From Morella rubra (lineage: Eukaryota > Streptophyta > Magnoliopsida > Fagales > Myricaceae), in contig CM025849.1 in NCBI GenBank assembly GCA_003952965.2, forward strand, positions 23,350,226-23,414,225: a DNA stretch of 64,000 bases. Direction: 5' to 3'. The notes below the pieces were generated by a model. That model was not told the DNA's origin, did no database searches, and worked only from the letters and a program-made list of their open reading frames with translations. The position numbers and the translations under genes are program-made. The first letter of the stretch is position 1; every line of letters begins with the position of its first letter. Shown in pieces: positions 23,601 to 35,698 of the stretch.

Positions 23601-23956
23601 AAACTAGGGGTGTAAGTTCGGTCTGGCCTCTGCGGAGCTCTGGCACTGGTTCCGAGAAGCTGAGATCCGTAACTTCCAGGAACCGAAATCGGAGGTGATT
23701 TTGTAACTTTCCCAGAGGGAGAATCGAAAGTTTCCGCCAATTCACTAGAAAACCGATTCTGTTTTTTTTTTTTTAACTTAATATTAAAATGACGTCATTT
23801 AGTTATTTTTTTTTCTAAAATAAAATATATCATTTATCAAAACATGTGACGATTGTTTTGAAAAAACCCTAAGTTTCCAGTCTTCTTTCCCTCCCCTCAG
23901 TCCCCCTCTCTCCTTTGACCTTCACACAGTTCTCACTTCTCAATTTGTACAGTGAG

Positions 23957-24076
23957 TTAGCTCTCTCTCTCTCTATGTCTCTATCTCTGTCTCACTCTAT
24001 CTCTCTGTCTCTCTTTATATCTCAATCTCTGTCTCCATCTCTCTATCTCTCGGTCTCTCTGTCTCCATCTCTCTAT
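23957..24076 (+). repeat. CT-rich degenerate microsatellite
   Basis: CTCTCTCTCTCT is followed by variants built on TCTCTATCTCTGTCTC. It ends about 25 bases before the LTR terminus at 24104. A poly-T tract lies nearby (23761-23775). Confidence 0.85.
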
Positions 24077-24474
24077 AGTTTAAATTTTTAACATATCTGT
24101 TCTTGTAATAGCCCGGACCGTGAAGACCTCTAGCGTTGTCTTATAATAATAGACATTCCTATTAAACTGAGGCTATGGTCAGTAGGAGGATCGTTAAAGC
24201 AACATGATTTTAAGAAATAAACATCATTAAGATCCTTTATTCCAACCTTTGTATCACAAAAGAATATTAATTTCGCTTTTTATGTATGTCTACAAAACAT
24301 GGCAGAATAACTACTACATTAAGTACAATCCACACAGGTCTTGATCTTATTCTCTTCTACTCTTCCTCTTCATATAATCAGGAGATCCTGAATCAATCCA
24401 TCTATGGACGCTCTCAACAATGATGTCTAGGTTCTTAGTGACTCAGACTCAACTACCAGCTTAGTAACTGCTAA

Positions 24475-24651
24475 CATAGTGTTTGGCTTAACAAAATTTT
24501 GCTTTTACCAAACACACTTCAAAATTTTACTTTTACTTTTAATTTTACTTTTACTTTTATCACTCATTCACCAATTCCAATACACCTCTTTTTTAACACC
24601 AACATAAAATTTTAACAAAATTTTACTAAAATTTTATATCCAAATGCTATG
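24475..24651. mobile_element. Tourist/PIF-Harbinger-like MITE, 177 bp, TSD TAA
   Basis: The terminal inverted repeats are CATAGTGTTTGG and, as the complement of the right end, CATAGCATTTGG. They are flanked by TAA at 24472-24474 and 24652-24654. The interior is rich in AAATTTTAC words. It sits inside the Tekay LTR and is therefore younger than that LTR. Confidence 0.7.
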
Positions 24652-24997
24652 TAAGTCTCTGGTGACCCAAACACAGAATTTCAACTTCAGGATAATCTGG
24701 TCATGGCTTATAACCTTCTTGAACTCTCCTAAGCACAATTTAAACATCTGCTAAAAGCATTTAACAAACAACAATGAGTCCAAATGACTCAGTAAAGCTA
24801 CTGGTTAGTAAAACAAATAGCAGATAGCATGAAAGAAAGACATTGAAGAAACTCGTTCATCAATGCAATAACAAAAGGAGAAAATAAAGGAAAAGACTCA
24901 ATTCTTTAATAATAATCTTTTCAATTTTCAGCCACCACTCCTCTCACTCCCAGAATGAATCACTGGGCCAGAGTGATATATGTAACCCTCGTATCTT

Positions 24998-25070
24998 TGC
25001 GGCATTACTCCCAAAGTAAAATACGGACCGTATCTTTTTGGCACTACTCCTAGAGTAGAATACGGAATGC
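24998..25070 (+). repeat. Imperfect tandem duplication, two units
   Basis: Two units each start GTATCTTT, pass through GGCA(T/C)TACTCC, and end AATACGG. They lie within the Tekay LTR. Confidence 0.6.
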
Positions 25071-25165
25071 TTATAAAGGATCTTTCTGTGTACCACGGAG
25101 CGGCAAAGATGCCACAACAAGTGGAACACATCCTCTTGTGCACAGTACTGTTACATCTTCACAGT

Positions 25166-25340
25166 ATACATAAAGTATGCATGTCTCATGTCAACGCTCC
25201 ATACATCTCATCATGATATACAACACCTTAACCATACTTGAACCTCAAAAATCCCTTTCCAAAGAACAAGTTAAGTATGCATGTCTCATGTCAACGCCCA
25301 TACATATCATAAATGATATGCAAACCTTAACCCTTTCTCT
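25166..25340 (+). repeat. Direct duplication with a period of about 106 bp
   Basis: AAGTATGCATGTCTCATGTC occurs at 25167 and again at 25273, each followed by a CATACAT and ATGATAT block and then CCTTAACC. It is part of the LTR. Confidence 0.7.
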
Positions 25341-26788
25341 TGGAAATTATAGAAACATTATCAAAAATTATTCAAAATAAAGTGTTGTGAAGGAAAAAAT
25401 AACACTTTTATTTGTCAGCTAAAAATCGGCTTAACCACTACGTAGAAAAATAAGAGTTTTGAAAACACGAAGAAGATTTTCAGAAGAATAAAATCAAGCT
25501 TTGAAAAATCGATTTTGGAAAAAATCTTGAAAAGAAACGGATCAAAGTTGAAAAATAACTTGAAAACGAATCGAACTTTAAAAATGATACTTTGCTAAAA
25601 GACGAGCTTGTTCTTTGTCAGGAACATAAAGAACATGAACAACAACAGGAATATGAAGAACGTAAACAACATCAATAGATGCTAGAATAGTTTTGAAAAA
25701 CACAAGAGATTCACAAAATCCTCTTGAAAAGTTTTGAATCGAAATCAAAGATAACCAACTAAACTTTACCCCTAGTGTAGCCGAACTCCTCCTATGATCT
25801 TCTAAGCTTTGATTCTTCCTTCTTTACTCAAATTCACTCTTGCTTCTCCAAGTCTTTCCTCTTTTTCACTACTTGAATTTTCTCTTTTCTATGAAAGCTC
25901 TATGATTTCACTCAAATGGTGAGATTTTCTAATGGCCGAACCCCGTATTTATAGGAACACACGGCCGGTTGCATTCCGACACGTGTCTAGCTAGCTTTGG
26001 TGAGTCAACGGGCTACATTCACCTCACGTCGACATCTAGCAACCTACACCAGTTGCAATGCAAGGTAGCTATGGCAAGTCACTGCCGAAACTCCTACGGT
26101 TCGACACTTCGTGCTTCTTTAGGTTTAGCCTTTTTCATCGTGCTTTCTAGCCTTGATTCATCATGCTTCTAGCCTTGATCTCTTGTGCTTCCTAGCCTTG
26201 CTATGTGTCATTCTCTAGGATTGCCAAAATTTTATCTCTATCCACATCTCATCTCTATTCATAATTCATTTCTATCCACAATTCATCTCTATATCCATAA
26301 CTCTATAAATCGACTTACTAGCTTCTGAAAAATAAAAAATCTCCAAAATTGAGCCATAAACTCGTGGATAAACTCATGGATGAACTCCTGACATATTAGT
26401 AGAATAAAAATCATGTGGTCGGTTTTGGATAAAAACCCGTCCTACTAACTAAAAAATTTAAATCAGTTCAAAACGTGTACCTCAACATCCTGAACAAAAT
26501 CTTAGTCACTTATGAACTCTCATTCTCACTTAATCAGGTCCTAATTAAGGTTTTAACACTAATACATCAAGTACATTTTAACACTAATACATCAAATACT
26601 AATTAATTTCCAAATCATCACTAATCACTATACTTATCCACTAAGTACCCCCTAATGCACTACTAATCCTAAACTTGATTTCACAGAAAATATGCATGTT
26701 ATGTGAACAAAAGCTTGAGATATGACATACTCCCCCACTTAAAACAATTTCGTCCTCGGAATTTAAAAAAACACAAAGAACATACCAG

Positions 26789-27400
26789 TTAGTCAAACAA
26801 TTGTGGATACTTGTCACGCATGTCTGCCTCTAACTCCCATGATGCTTCAGTCATATCATGACTCTGCCACAATTTTACTAAGGAAATTTTGTTATGCAAC
26901 TCTTTCTCTTTTCTGTCTAATATTGCCACAAGTTGCTCCTAATAGGTTAAATTCTTTTCTATGTGTAAAGGTGTATAATCTATCACATGAGAGAGATTAG
27001 GAACATATTTTCACAGCATAGAGATAAGAAAAGTGTCATGTACTCCTTTCCAATTCTAGCGGTAAGGCTAATTGATAAGCTGTTACTCCTACCTTATGTA
27101 GAATCTCAAATGTAAAACATATTGGGGACTCAACTTCCTTTCTTTCCAAATCTCTTAACTCCTTCCAATTGAAATCACCTTCAAGAATACTTTATCCACT
27201 TCTTCATATTCTAACAATTGTCTACGATTGTTAGCATAACTCTTCTGTCCACTTTTGGCTACCTTCAACCTTTCTTTGATCAGTTCTATCTTTTCACAAG
27301 TCTTTTGTACGATTTCAAATCCTATCATCTACAATACAATCTGCACTTAATCTCCATACTCCTTCTAAATCTCCAATCTCCAAGTCTTTTGTATAGTATG
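26789..27400 (-). pseudogene. Tekay/Del gypsy integrase C-terminus and chromodomain
   Basis: In minus-strand order the sequence reads KIELIKERLKVAKSGQKSYA (near 27300), EYEEVDKVFLKVI, a frameshift, LSPQYVLHLRF, then several stops. The last 49 codons are open and end at the TAA 26789-26791: EQLVAILDRKEKELHNKISL, VKLWQSHDMTEASWELEADM, RDKYPQLFD. The EASWELE block is the chromodomain core of Tekay-type integrases, which targets integration to heterochromatin. The polypurine tract and LTR follow directly. RT and the catalytic core of integrase are absent, so the element is truncated to the right. Confidence 0.9.
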
Positions 27401-27419
27401 CGTGTTTATACATGTCAAT

Positions 27420-28180
27420 GACATTCCTTCAACATTTGTATTTGCAGTGGGATATTAGACAAAAACATTAACCAGGTCTTGATTTCAACTCGTTTCAAGA
27501 GAGACGTCTTGAAATAAAAAAAATTGTGAAACACAAATTAATATCACAAAAAACATATGTATATTTTCATTTCTTTCTCTAACATCTTTTTTGCAAATCC
27601 AATAAGATCTACACTATCTCTAATAAAAAAAATTATAACAAAAATTTTTGTGATTCATTCAAATTTTTTTGGCCTTATGTAAATCTTTTTGGAACCGTGG
27701 TGCCCCTAGCTCCCTTCCCTCTACTACAACAAATGTGGACAAAAAAAAAACGAGAGAGAAATTCCACTTTGTGGGATTATACCACCACCTAACCTCCCCA
27801 TTACAATATTAAATAAGACCATCCCTTTGAACTTGAAATTTTATCTAAAGATTTGATCTGATTTCTTACAAGATTCAAAGAACTTATTACCTCAAAACGA
27901 AAATAAAAATTAGCATTACTTTTACAATAGCATGAGAGAGGTCTTAGCAAAAATGAAAATGTGAGAAAGAGAGCGAGTCCATATAGATTTTCATTGTGTA
28001 TCTAATGTTATAAATTTATACTTTTTCTTTTTTGGGTAAAGAAAGAAATTCTATATGATGACAAGTAAACTCTTGATAGGTTAATATAAAAATTCACCAC
28101 TCACGATCCCACTTAAGTTACCAATTTGATCTTTGGAGAATCGAACCAAATATTATGCTCCCAAATTACATAATCCCCAA
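27420..28180. other. AT-rich intergenic DNA without recognised features
   Basis: I see no gene, repeat family or paired termini here. Open frames are short and of low complexity. Confidence 0.4.
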
Positions 28181-28185
28181 GTATC

Positions 28186-29463
28186 TGTTGGCTTTTAGTC
28201 ACAATCAATGTTTTGATGATAACAATAGAAGTAATTGAGATGTGAAGCAAAGCGGATCCAAAATGAGCACGAAGCGATCAAGCAACATCCCCTTTAATGG
28301 AAGTGCTCTTAAAGTGAAGACTCAAGATGCTAGGGTAATCTTTGTAACTCTAAGACTTCATCTTTAACAAGGATTTGAACCACACACTTGCATATTTCTT
28401 CAAAACTTGCATGAAATGTTTTACCTCTTGTTTTGAAGATTTAAAAATATTTTTAAATGGCTTTAAAATATCCCAATTAAACTCTCAAACCTTTTATATA
28501 CTTATGGGAAGTTAGTCTTTAAAATTGGGTATTTTAAGTTGGTCAAAATCGTGTTTTTAAAACAACCGGATCATGTGCTTAAGTTGAGGAGGTCGACCGG
28601 CTGGCGGTCGACCGGTCTTCGACCGCTTGGTATAGCGTCGACCGGTTGGTTTGAAAAATTTTTCTGACTTTTGACATTATGTTGTAACGTAAACCTGCAG
28701 CGGTCGACGGTTCATCGAGAGTTTTTTAACAGCTCGACTCCCAACGGCTATTAACGGCTATTTTTCTTATGAGGCCTATATAAAGCCATTCCTACGCCTT
28801 TTAAAAGTTGCTGAACAACCAAAATCATTTTACTAAGGCTAAGAGTGATCTAAAACCTTTCAATCCTTGTTCAAACATCATTCACACATAATCAACACTT
28901 TCACATCTTTGTTATTGTGTGAAGCTTAAGAGATAGAAATTTCTCATTGTAATATCTACTCCATCAAGGGAGTTTTAGTGAGGCATTTTTGTTCATCCTA
29001 TACACTTTAAGAGAGTGATTCTCTTGTTTCCTTTTGGTGAGGTTTGTTCATCAAAAGAAGAGTTTGAGAGGTTTGTTCTCAAACTCGTTCTTGAGGCTTG
29101 AAGAGGTGTTTCTCAAGCTCAAGTGTAAGGAAACTTTCCCTTGGTTGAAGGGAGCATAGTGGAAAACCTCAAGGCTCGGTAAAGGAGCTTGAGGGGTGGA
29201 TGTAGGCGGGTTTGCCGAACCACCTAAAAATCTTGTGTTTGCTTCTCTTCCCTTATCTCCTTACATTGTGCTATTAGTTTCTTATTCTAAGTTTTATTTC
29301 TCTATTTGAGTTGCAATATATATTCTTGTGTTTAATCTTTTATTGCAATCATTTCTCTTTGTGAGACTTGTAGCTAGCAAACACTTTTTAAAGGGTGAGT
29401 TTCGAAAAAGTTTTGAAACCCAATTCACCCTCCTCTTGAGTTGCTTTAATCCTAGGATTTACA
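28186..29463 (+). mobile_element. Solo LTR (family B, second copy), 1278 bp, 5-bp TSD
   Basis: It matches 4122-5396 along its whole length, starting TGTTGGCTTTTAGTCAC and ending CCTAGGATTTACA. It has its own TSD, GTATC, at 28181-28185 and 29464-29468. The two copies differ by scattered substitutions and small indels, so they are independent insertions of one family. It has a TATA-like CCTATATAAAG near 28780 and no internal region. Confidence 0.92.
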
Positions 29464-29655
29464 GTATCACCATTACCATCATCTATTTGATAATGAGTAG
29501 TTTATAATCGCAAGGATTCTTAATGATTACAATTGTTTGAAGTGGTTATTAAGAGACTTGACATATATATAATCATCATGAGCCAATTCAAATAGAGTGG
29601 TCCATTTATGTTTTAGATTTTAAAATGCTAAAAGACCTGAAGAAATTAAAAAAAA

Positions 29656-29672
29656 GGGGGGGGGGGGGGGGG
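29656..29672 (+). repeat. Poly-G tract, 17 bases
   Basis: An uninterrupted run of 17 G follows an A-run. The rest of 29470-29925 shows nothing recognisable and is AT-rich. The tract length may be a sequencing artefact. Confidence 0.9.
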
Positions 29673-29925
29673 CGTAAAACGAGCTAGGAGGTTGATAATA
29701 TTTCGCTATTATCAGCTAAATAAAAAAAATAGTTGTTCGATTACGACACTACATTACTTGCCGTAAGGTTATCCAGATCGTGACTAGGAATATTGGAAAC
29801 CTAAGCTGAAAAGGCCTATGTAATATACTTGAAAATCTTAATCCACCTCCCTATTTAGATTGTTTTATCAATATTAATTTAATTATATATTAATATAAAT
29901 TGATTTATAAATATAAATTAATTAT

Positions 29926-30975
29926 TGTTAGATGTATGTCCTCAAAACCAATCATTTGGAACAACTATGAGATAATTATTGTTATTAATTAATTACTTGT
30001 ATATATTTTTTTATATTATTTTGGGTACTAGTAATGACATAAGATGTTATATGGATTGAGCAATGTTGTAGAAAAGTCAGGCCAATGATTAATGAATCGG
30101 AGGTGGAGAGTATGATTTTTCGGATCCTTGTTGACTCACTTTGTTCTAGACCGAGATACATAATAATGTATAAATAAGTCTACACTCGTTGTGCTCTATA
30201 AGATAGAATGATACTCCGTCATTGAGATGGTGACCTTAAGCAGATGAGTGGGTGTACTGTAAGAGTACATGCACTAAACCAGATCCAAATAAGAATACCT
30301 TTTGGAAACAATCACTGATGCAAGAAATGATATTCAACACAATTAGCTTATATTGTCCTTAGACCTAAGAGAGATGCATGTTGTGTTATTGTGCTTTGAC
30401 TGAGTCATTTGGTGATGATCTTCGCAGATCAAATATTCTAGATAATGTTAGGGCCTTGTGCATAATAAATGAATTTGTATAATTGCTTAATATGGAATCT
30501 ACCAATCTTTAGTTGAGGCAGTATATTCATTATGTCTGTATATTGTTGGACTTAAATAAAAATGCTACGCAATGAGATTTTGTGAAAAAAATTTCACGAT
30601 TTTAGTTATATATATTAAGTAAATATATATTAACTTGAGAAAATTGTTTTGAAACTTTTTGGGAGTCCAACTGGGTATAGAGAAGGAAGAATTATATGAG
30701 CTAGGGACTCAATCAATAATATTATTTCGATCATATTAGCTCATGTGGAATATAGTATGGTGGAAGGATAAAAAAACATATAATTGTTAGCAAAAATGAT
30801 TTCACAGAAACAATCTCATTATCTCGGAGTTCAATTGTGATATGTTAATGAACATGATCACAATTTGTAGAAGTATATAAATTCGGAATACATAATATAA
30901 GGGAGTTAATGAAAAAGAGTTTTTTATGATGATCTTACGGCCGAGATTTGAGGTCCCTAAAAATCCTACGCATAA
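29926..30975 (+). mobile_element. Truncated LTR of family A
   Basis: It starts TGTTAGATGTATGTCCTC and is collinear with 2728-3760. Shared blocks include GACATAAGATGTTA, GCCAATGATTAATGAATC, TGAGATGGTGACCTTAAGCA and GAATATAGTATGGTGGAAGG. Homology stops near 30975, about 250 bases before the expected CA end, so the 3' part is lost and no TSD can be assigned. Confidence 0.75.
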
Positions 30976-31650
30976 GCACAACTCTCTCAAGAACTGTGTG
31001 CATGGATCTGAATGAGTCAAAACACTTGCTCTGCTCTTTTTGGGAAGTTACCATACTTATATTTTTATGATTGCGCTTATCCCTCCGTTTCGTTTGGTAG
31101 GCAGCCTATTCTGAGGCAATATCACAGATCCCAATAGGTTGATGAGCGTGTTTTCTCTCCTATTTCAGTGACTCGATCACGTGTCTGATTGCTTCCTAAT
31201 CCCATGTAGGGCTCAAGGCCTAATGGTAGAAGGTTTTGACATGCCTATTGTCTTCATACACGCGTAAACTTTATGATAATAGAATAATTTCCTCTATCCA
31301 TATCATTTTCCTTGTGAGGTGCGAGATTTCGTTGCCACACATTACTTTTCCTTTTTTATTTTTTTTGTTTCTAATCAAGATAAGTTAATATAAGACAATG
31401 TGTTACAAACAATTCTCAATGTTCTCAAAGTTATTGAAAGGTAAATTGAGGCAGCCCATTGCATATTGTCATATCACTTCGTGATCGCTTTATTATATTC
31501 TTCACCCTAGTGCTCAAAGTTATTTTCATACTTATTTGGTTTGAGTTTTTTCTTCTTCTTTTCGTGTCCAAAGAAGGGAGTAGGTTTTGTCTTGGGCTAG
31601 CTGGCAATCACTGATTGGAGAAATTCTCGTACTAGGGCTTTAGTGCAGAG
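30976..31650. other. No recognised feature
   Basis: Mixed AT-rich DNA with no open frame of note, no paired termini and no match to other parts of the window that I could see. Confidence 0.35.
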
Positions 31651-31659
31651 GCCTGGAAA

Positions 31660-32350
31660 TGTCATATGAGGCCCATAATGGGGCTAGGTATTGAGAAATC
31701 CTAGCAAGCAGAGATAAGGCAGCACCAGCTTGTGGGAAGTGGTCAGCGGCCCCCCCACTGAAGACATCCCGGTAGGCGGAGAGTTCATGCAATGGCTATA
31801 AGGGAGCGCAAGTACTATCCCGGGCTCATGAGGCTCGAGCACTTTCTTGTCCACATCATAGTAAAAACATGCACAAGGGCTCATATCACAACATAATGGG
31901 GTACCGTGGTCCACATTTTGGCAATAAAGGAGAACTTTGTCATTTAATATGGCGAGGCAAGGCTTATGGCCCACGAAGTGGTGAAATGGGGCTCATGGCC
32001 CAAAAAGTGGCCAAACCGGGCCCATGGCCGATAAGATGGCCAAATGAGGCTTGTGCCACATATGGTGGCCAAACGAGGCTCATGGCCCTATGCGAGGCAT
32101 GAGGGGCAATGTAGAATCGAGGCACTTGGGCCAAAGCGAGGCACGAGGGACCATATAGAACTGAGGCATGAGGGCCCTATGTAGAATCAAGGCATGAAGG
32201 CCCACGTAGAACCGAGGCACAAGGGTCCTATGTGGAACTGAGGCACGAGGGTCCAAAGCAAGGCACGAGGGCGCATGTAGAATTGAGGCATGAGGGCCCC
32301 AAATGGGCACGATGTCCCATAATGGGGCATGAGGGCCTGTCCGATGGCAA
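31660..32350 (-). mobile_element. Gypsy LTR fragment with tandem GAGGCACGAGGG repeats
   Basis: From 31950 to 32340 the sequence is a series of degenerate 25-40 bp units. The first type is ATGGCC...GGCCAAA(C/T)GAGGC; the second is GAGGCA(C/T)GAGGG plus TGTAGAA(T/C). Their complement matches 16870-17060, next to a Tat-like gypsy element. The 31684-31974 open frame on the minus strand has no recognisable family. Confidence 0.5.
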
Positions 32351-32976
32351 AACAGATATGCAATAGATTTCTGACTTACTCTAAAATGAGCGTTGCAAAC
32401 GTTATCCCAAGTATAGGAGTTCTGTTATGTAATAATTAGCCCAAAAGGCCAGATCATCTCTTCAGGAAAAATAGATTACTTTCAAACTTGCACTTAAAAA
32501 AATAAGGAGAATATAAAAAGCGTTTACTAAACACAGTTCAGATTCATATTTTTGGATTTTGGAGAGTTCGTAACAAAATTAAAATAACACAAAACATAGA
32601 CTAAGAATATAACACGCATTAAAGTAAATGACGAAAAATAAATAACGGTAAATAAACGACGGAAAGTAAAAGACATAAACTAAATGACAATAATAAGTAA
32701 TTGACAATGAATAAAAAAGAGAGCACAAGATTCTTGGATTAAATAATATCGTCTTATTACAATTGAAGATTCAAGTTAAAAGAAAAAATAATGAGAACAA
32801 AATCCAAAATTGAAATAGAAATCACAAAATTTAAAAAGCGAGAGACTTATATCTAAATCCTAAGAATTGAAATATAGGACATTGAAATAATAAAGCTTAA
32901 AAGAAACTAAATAAAAAAAATAATGATTGAAAAATAAAACTTGATGTTGGAAACCGTGAGAATATAGAAGAAAATA

Positions 32977-32983
<7 letters not shown>

Positions 32984-33023
<40 letters not shown>
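32984..33023 (+). repeat. (GA)n microsatellite in a GA-rich stretch
   Basis: About 20 GA units are embedded in purine-rich DNA spanning 32960-33540. Both strands give long low-complexity open frames there; these are not genes. The region may be the transcribed part of an old LTR (compare GA-rich blocks at 12985 and, on the other strand, 38500). Confidence 0.9.
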
Positions 33024-33027
<4 letters not shown>

Positions 33028-33544
33028 TGATATTCGACCAAAGTAGAAAAAATAGGAGAAGAGAGAAGAGAGAGAGAAAAGGAAAAAAAATACAAGGTGA
33101 GAAGTAGAGAGAGAGAAGAGAGTAACACATAAAATAAAGAAAAGCTAGGGTTTTGGAGAAGAGAAAATAATGAAGAAAGAAGAGAGAGAGAGAATAGAGA
33201 GAGAGGTGCGACTGAAAAATAAATAGAGAATGAGAGAAACTAGGGTTTGTTCAGCTAAGAGGTGAGAGAAAAAAGAGAGGAAAGAGAGAATAATTAGATG
33301 CGGCTAGGTTAGAACAAAGGAGAGAAAAGAGAGAAAAAATAGGAGAGAAAAAGTAAAAATAATAGAGAGAGAAAACATAGGGGGAAGAGTCGGCCAAGGA
33401 GAGAAGAAAAAAGGAGAAAGAGAGAGAGAAAATAGCGAAAGTGAAGCTAGGTTAGAAAAAGTAAAGAGGAGGAGAATAAGATATTGGGTTTGCTAGGTTA
33501 AAAAAGAAAATGAGAGTGAAAATATAGATGGAGGGCTGAGATAA

Positions 33545-35040
33545 GTGTCTCTCATTTTTTCATAGAATTACAACATTGTCATTAATGAATCCCTCTTGCT
33601 CTGTCATGTGTTCCAATAGATTGTTTTGTTCTTTGTGAGTCTAGAAATATTTTATGACCCTGCACAAAATTTTGTGGTGGTTAAAATTTTGGGTATGAGG
33701 GTTGGTGAAAAAGTGAAGATAGTTTATGAGAGTTGGTCAAAATGTGAAGAGAGAGGAGATTTGAATGAATATTATAATGAAAAAAATTATTTGATAGGGA
33801 GAGAAAGATTATTTTGTAGTTTTTTTTAATCAGGCCCAAATTTTTGGCATCGGCCCAAAAATTTGGCAATCAAACATCTCTAATTTTAGTTGATGACATC
33901 ATATGAAGAAATTAAATTTAATAAAATAATTACAATGCCAATAATTATAGTGCAAATGATAAAAATAATGATTTTAGAATGTATCTGGACATGGTATGAC
34001 TTAAGTACAGGCAAGCTAAAAATGGAGAAAAATTGCATGTGTAATAAATTAAATCTAAAATCATATAAATTCAACAATTAAATGCACAACTTAGATTTAT
34101 ACCTCTTAACCATCTTTCCATCTAAAATCAATATTTAAAACATTAAATAATTAATATTATATTAGTTTTAGATGTACTAAACATGCAATATTCTAGCTCA
34201 ATTACATACCCCAACTAACTTTTTGCAAGTCTCTTAGCAAAGAAAGTGAAAACAATGAGCTAGACACATCCTAGGAACAAAAGCTCAACTGACATCAAAT
34301 ACCATTCAAACTCAAACTCACAACTTATTATGAAGTCAAGAAACAGATTTTCAAACAATCTTGCATTTTCAAATAGTTCTCAATAAGTAGGCAAACATTT
34401 CATAAAGATAAAGGGATCAGTTTTGTATGTATGTGTGTAGGGAAATACTCAAGACAAAAGGATGAATGACATCACAAGAGTAACAAGCCTTAGGACTAGT
34501 GTCCAATAAAGGACCCTAGCATGCTTCAAAACCCATGGGAATGTCAGTTTTCACGCTTAGCACTGTTAATTAAAAGCTATTCTTTAGCTCCCAATGCTTA
34601 GGTAACTGTTTCCACGCCAACACTCAAGTTTCTCGACCCAAGCTTGTCATCACAATCATATGCACAACTTTGCTCTTTTCTTTGTTTTTTTTTTTTTCGA
34701 TAGTGGTTTAGTAGCTCTATCGCTTATTTGCTTATCAAAATCTCACTCACCCAAATGTCAAAAGCAATCCTAAGTATGTGCTCAAAATTGAACTAACCAA
34801 ATTATCTAAGTGAAGTATGCTAGTGTGAGATGCAACAATGTCATGCAGGTTCATTCTCAACTCAAAATCCTAATTCACATAAGGCATATTGTAGGAGTCC
34901 AAAGGAGTGATATCAGTTGAATACCCACTCCTAACATGTTCCTATATCAAATGCCCTTCACAAACCTACTCAGAGTCATACAAAAGAGTGAATTGAGGCA
35001 TGTTCAAATAAGCGTAGTCATGTGAAATCAGTACAACATG
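33545..35040. other. AT-rich DNA, probably decayed gypsy LTR; no gene recognised
   Basis: It lies downstream, on the minus strand, of the Athila-like integrase end and of the GGGGAGCGAG purine block near 35060, so it is where a 3' LTR would be expected. I could not identify its termini. Confidence 0.3.
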
Positions 35041-35240
35041 TGAATTTGATAGAACTCGCTCCCCTCAACTAAATCAAACATTGTCCTCAATGTGAAAGCA
35101 TAAAGGGAAATAGAAAAGATACACACAGAGACAAGCAAACCAATAGAAAATCATAGCCAACAAGTGCAAAAGAAAAAGAAAATAAGGATGCAAATAATAA
35201 TAAATAAAATGAAAAGAAAAAGAAAGACAAAAGGGAAAGG

Positions 35241-35460
35241 TCAAAGGACTCTCCTAGGGTCTTGCATAAGCAAGATCTCTTCATTTGGCTCGAAGGGAAT
35301 CATAAATGGCTTAAGACGTTATCCATTGACTGTGAAGCTATTGCCATTTTTTGGATCAACAATGTCTACCACGCCATGAGAATGAACCTTTTAATGATGC
35401 ACTGGCCACCCCATCAGAACTTCAGCTACCCGGGAAAAAGATGCAGTCTAGAATTATAGA
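35241..35460 (-). pseudogene. Athila-like Ty3/gypsy integrase C-terminal end
   Basis: On the minus strand the frame reads SHGVVDIVDPKNGNSFTVNG, a TAA stop where Gln is expected, then RLKPFMIPFEPNEEILLMQD and a stop at 35241-35243. Upstream, TASFSRVAEVL is a shifted remnant of the usual LFPGKLKSRW block. The 'NPKxGxxFxVNGQRLKPF' pattern is the integrase tail of Athila/Tat-like elements. The purine-rich sequence near 35060, followed by the CATTGAGGACAATGTTTGAT block (minus), is typical of the same group. Confidence 0.75.
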
Positions 35461-35698
35461 GAAGCACTCACTAAACTTGCAAGATGAGAGAAAGAGAGTA
35501 AACGAAGCTTCCTCGTGAGGTTAGCCTCCGATTCCCAAATTAATATCTAGTGAAAAAAAAATTAATTAAGAGTGTGTGTAGGAAAGATATTTGCTCCGAT
35601 TCCTTTGGAATATATCTCTGGTTCTCTCTTTTTCTAACCTTTTTCCTCTCTTTATGGACTTTTTCTTGCTAGGCCTCATTTGGGTGTGTTAGGGGTTT

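Larger units (their letters stand above)
24104..26727 (-). mobile_element. 3' LTR of a Tekay/Del-type gypsy chromovirus, 2624 bp
   Basis: On the minus strand it starts TGTCATATCTCAAGC at 26727, directly after a polypurine tract (AAGTGGGGGAGTA, 26728-26740), and ends GGGCTATTACA at 24104. The chromodomain end of pol lies just upstream, so this is the 3' LTR and not a solo LTR. It contains a Tourist-like MITE (24475-24651) and two short tandem duplications (24998-25070 and 25166-25340). No second LTR was found. Confidence 0.8.

Noticed and set aside
23604..23760. A second hAT element starting TAGGGGTGTAAGTTCGG
   Set aside because: The start resembles a hAT terminus, but no matching right end or 8-bp TSD was found.
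31684..31974. 96-codon minus-strand open frame
   Set aside because: It overlaps degenerate LTR repeats and resembles no protein that I know.
32897..33130. Leu/Ser-rich minus-strand open frames
   Set aside because: They are translations of a (GA)n microsatellite.
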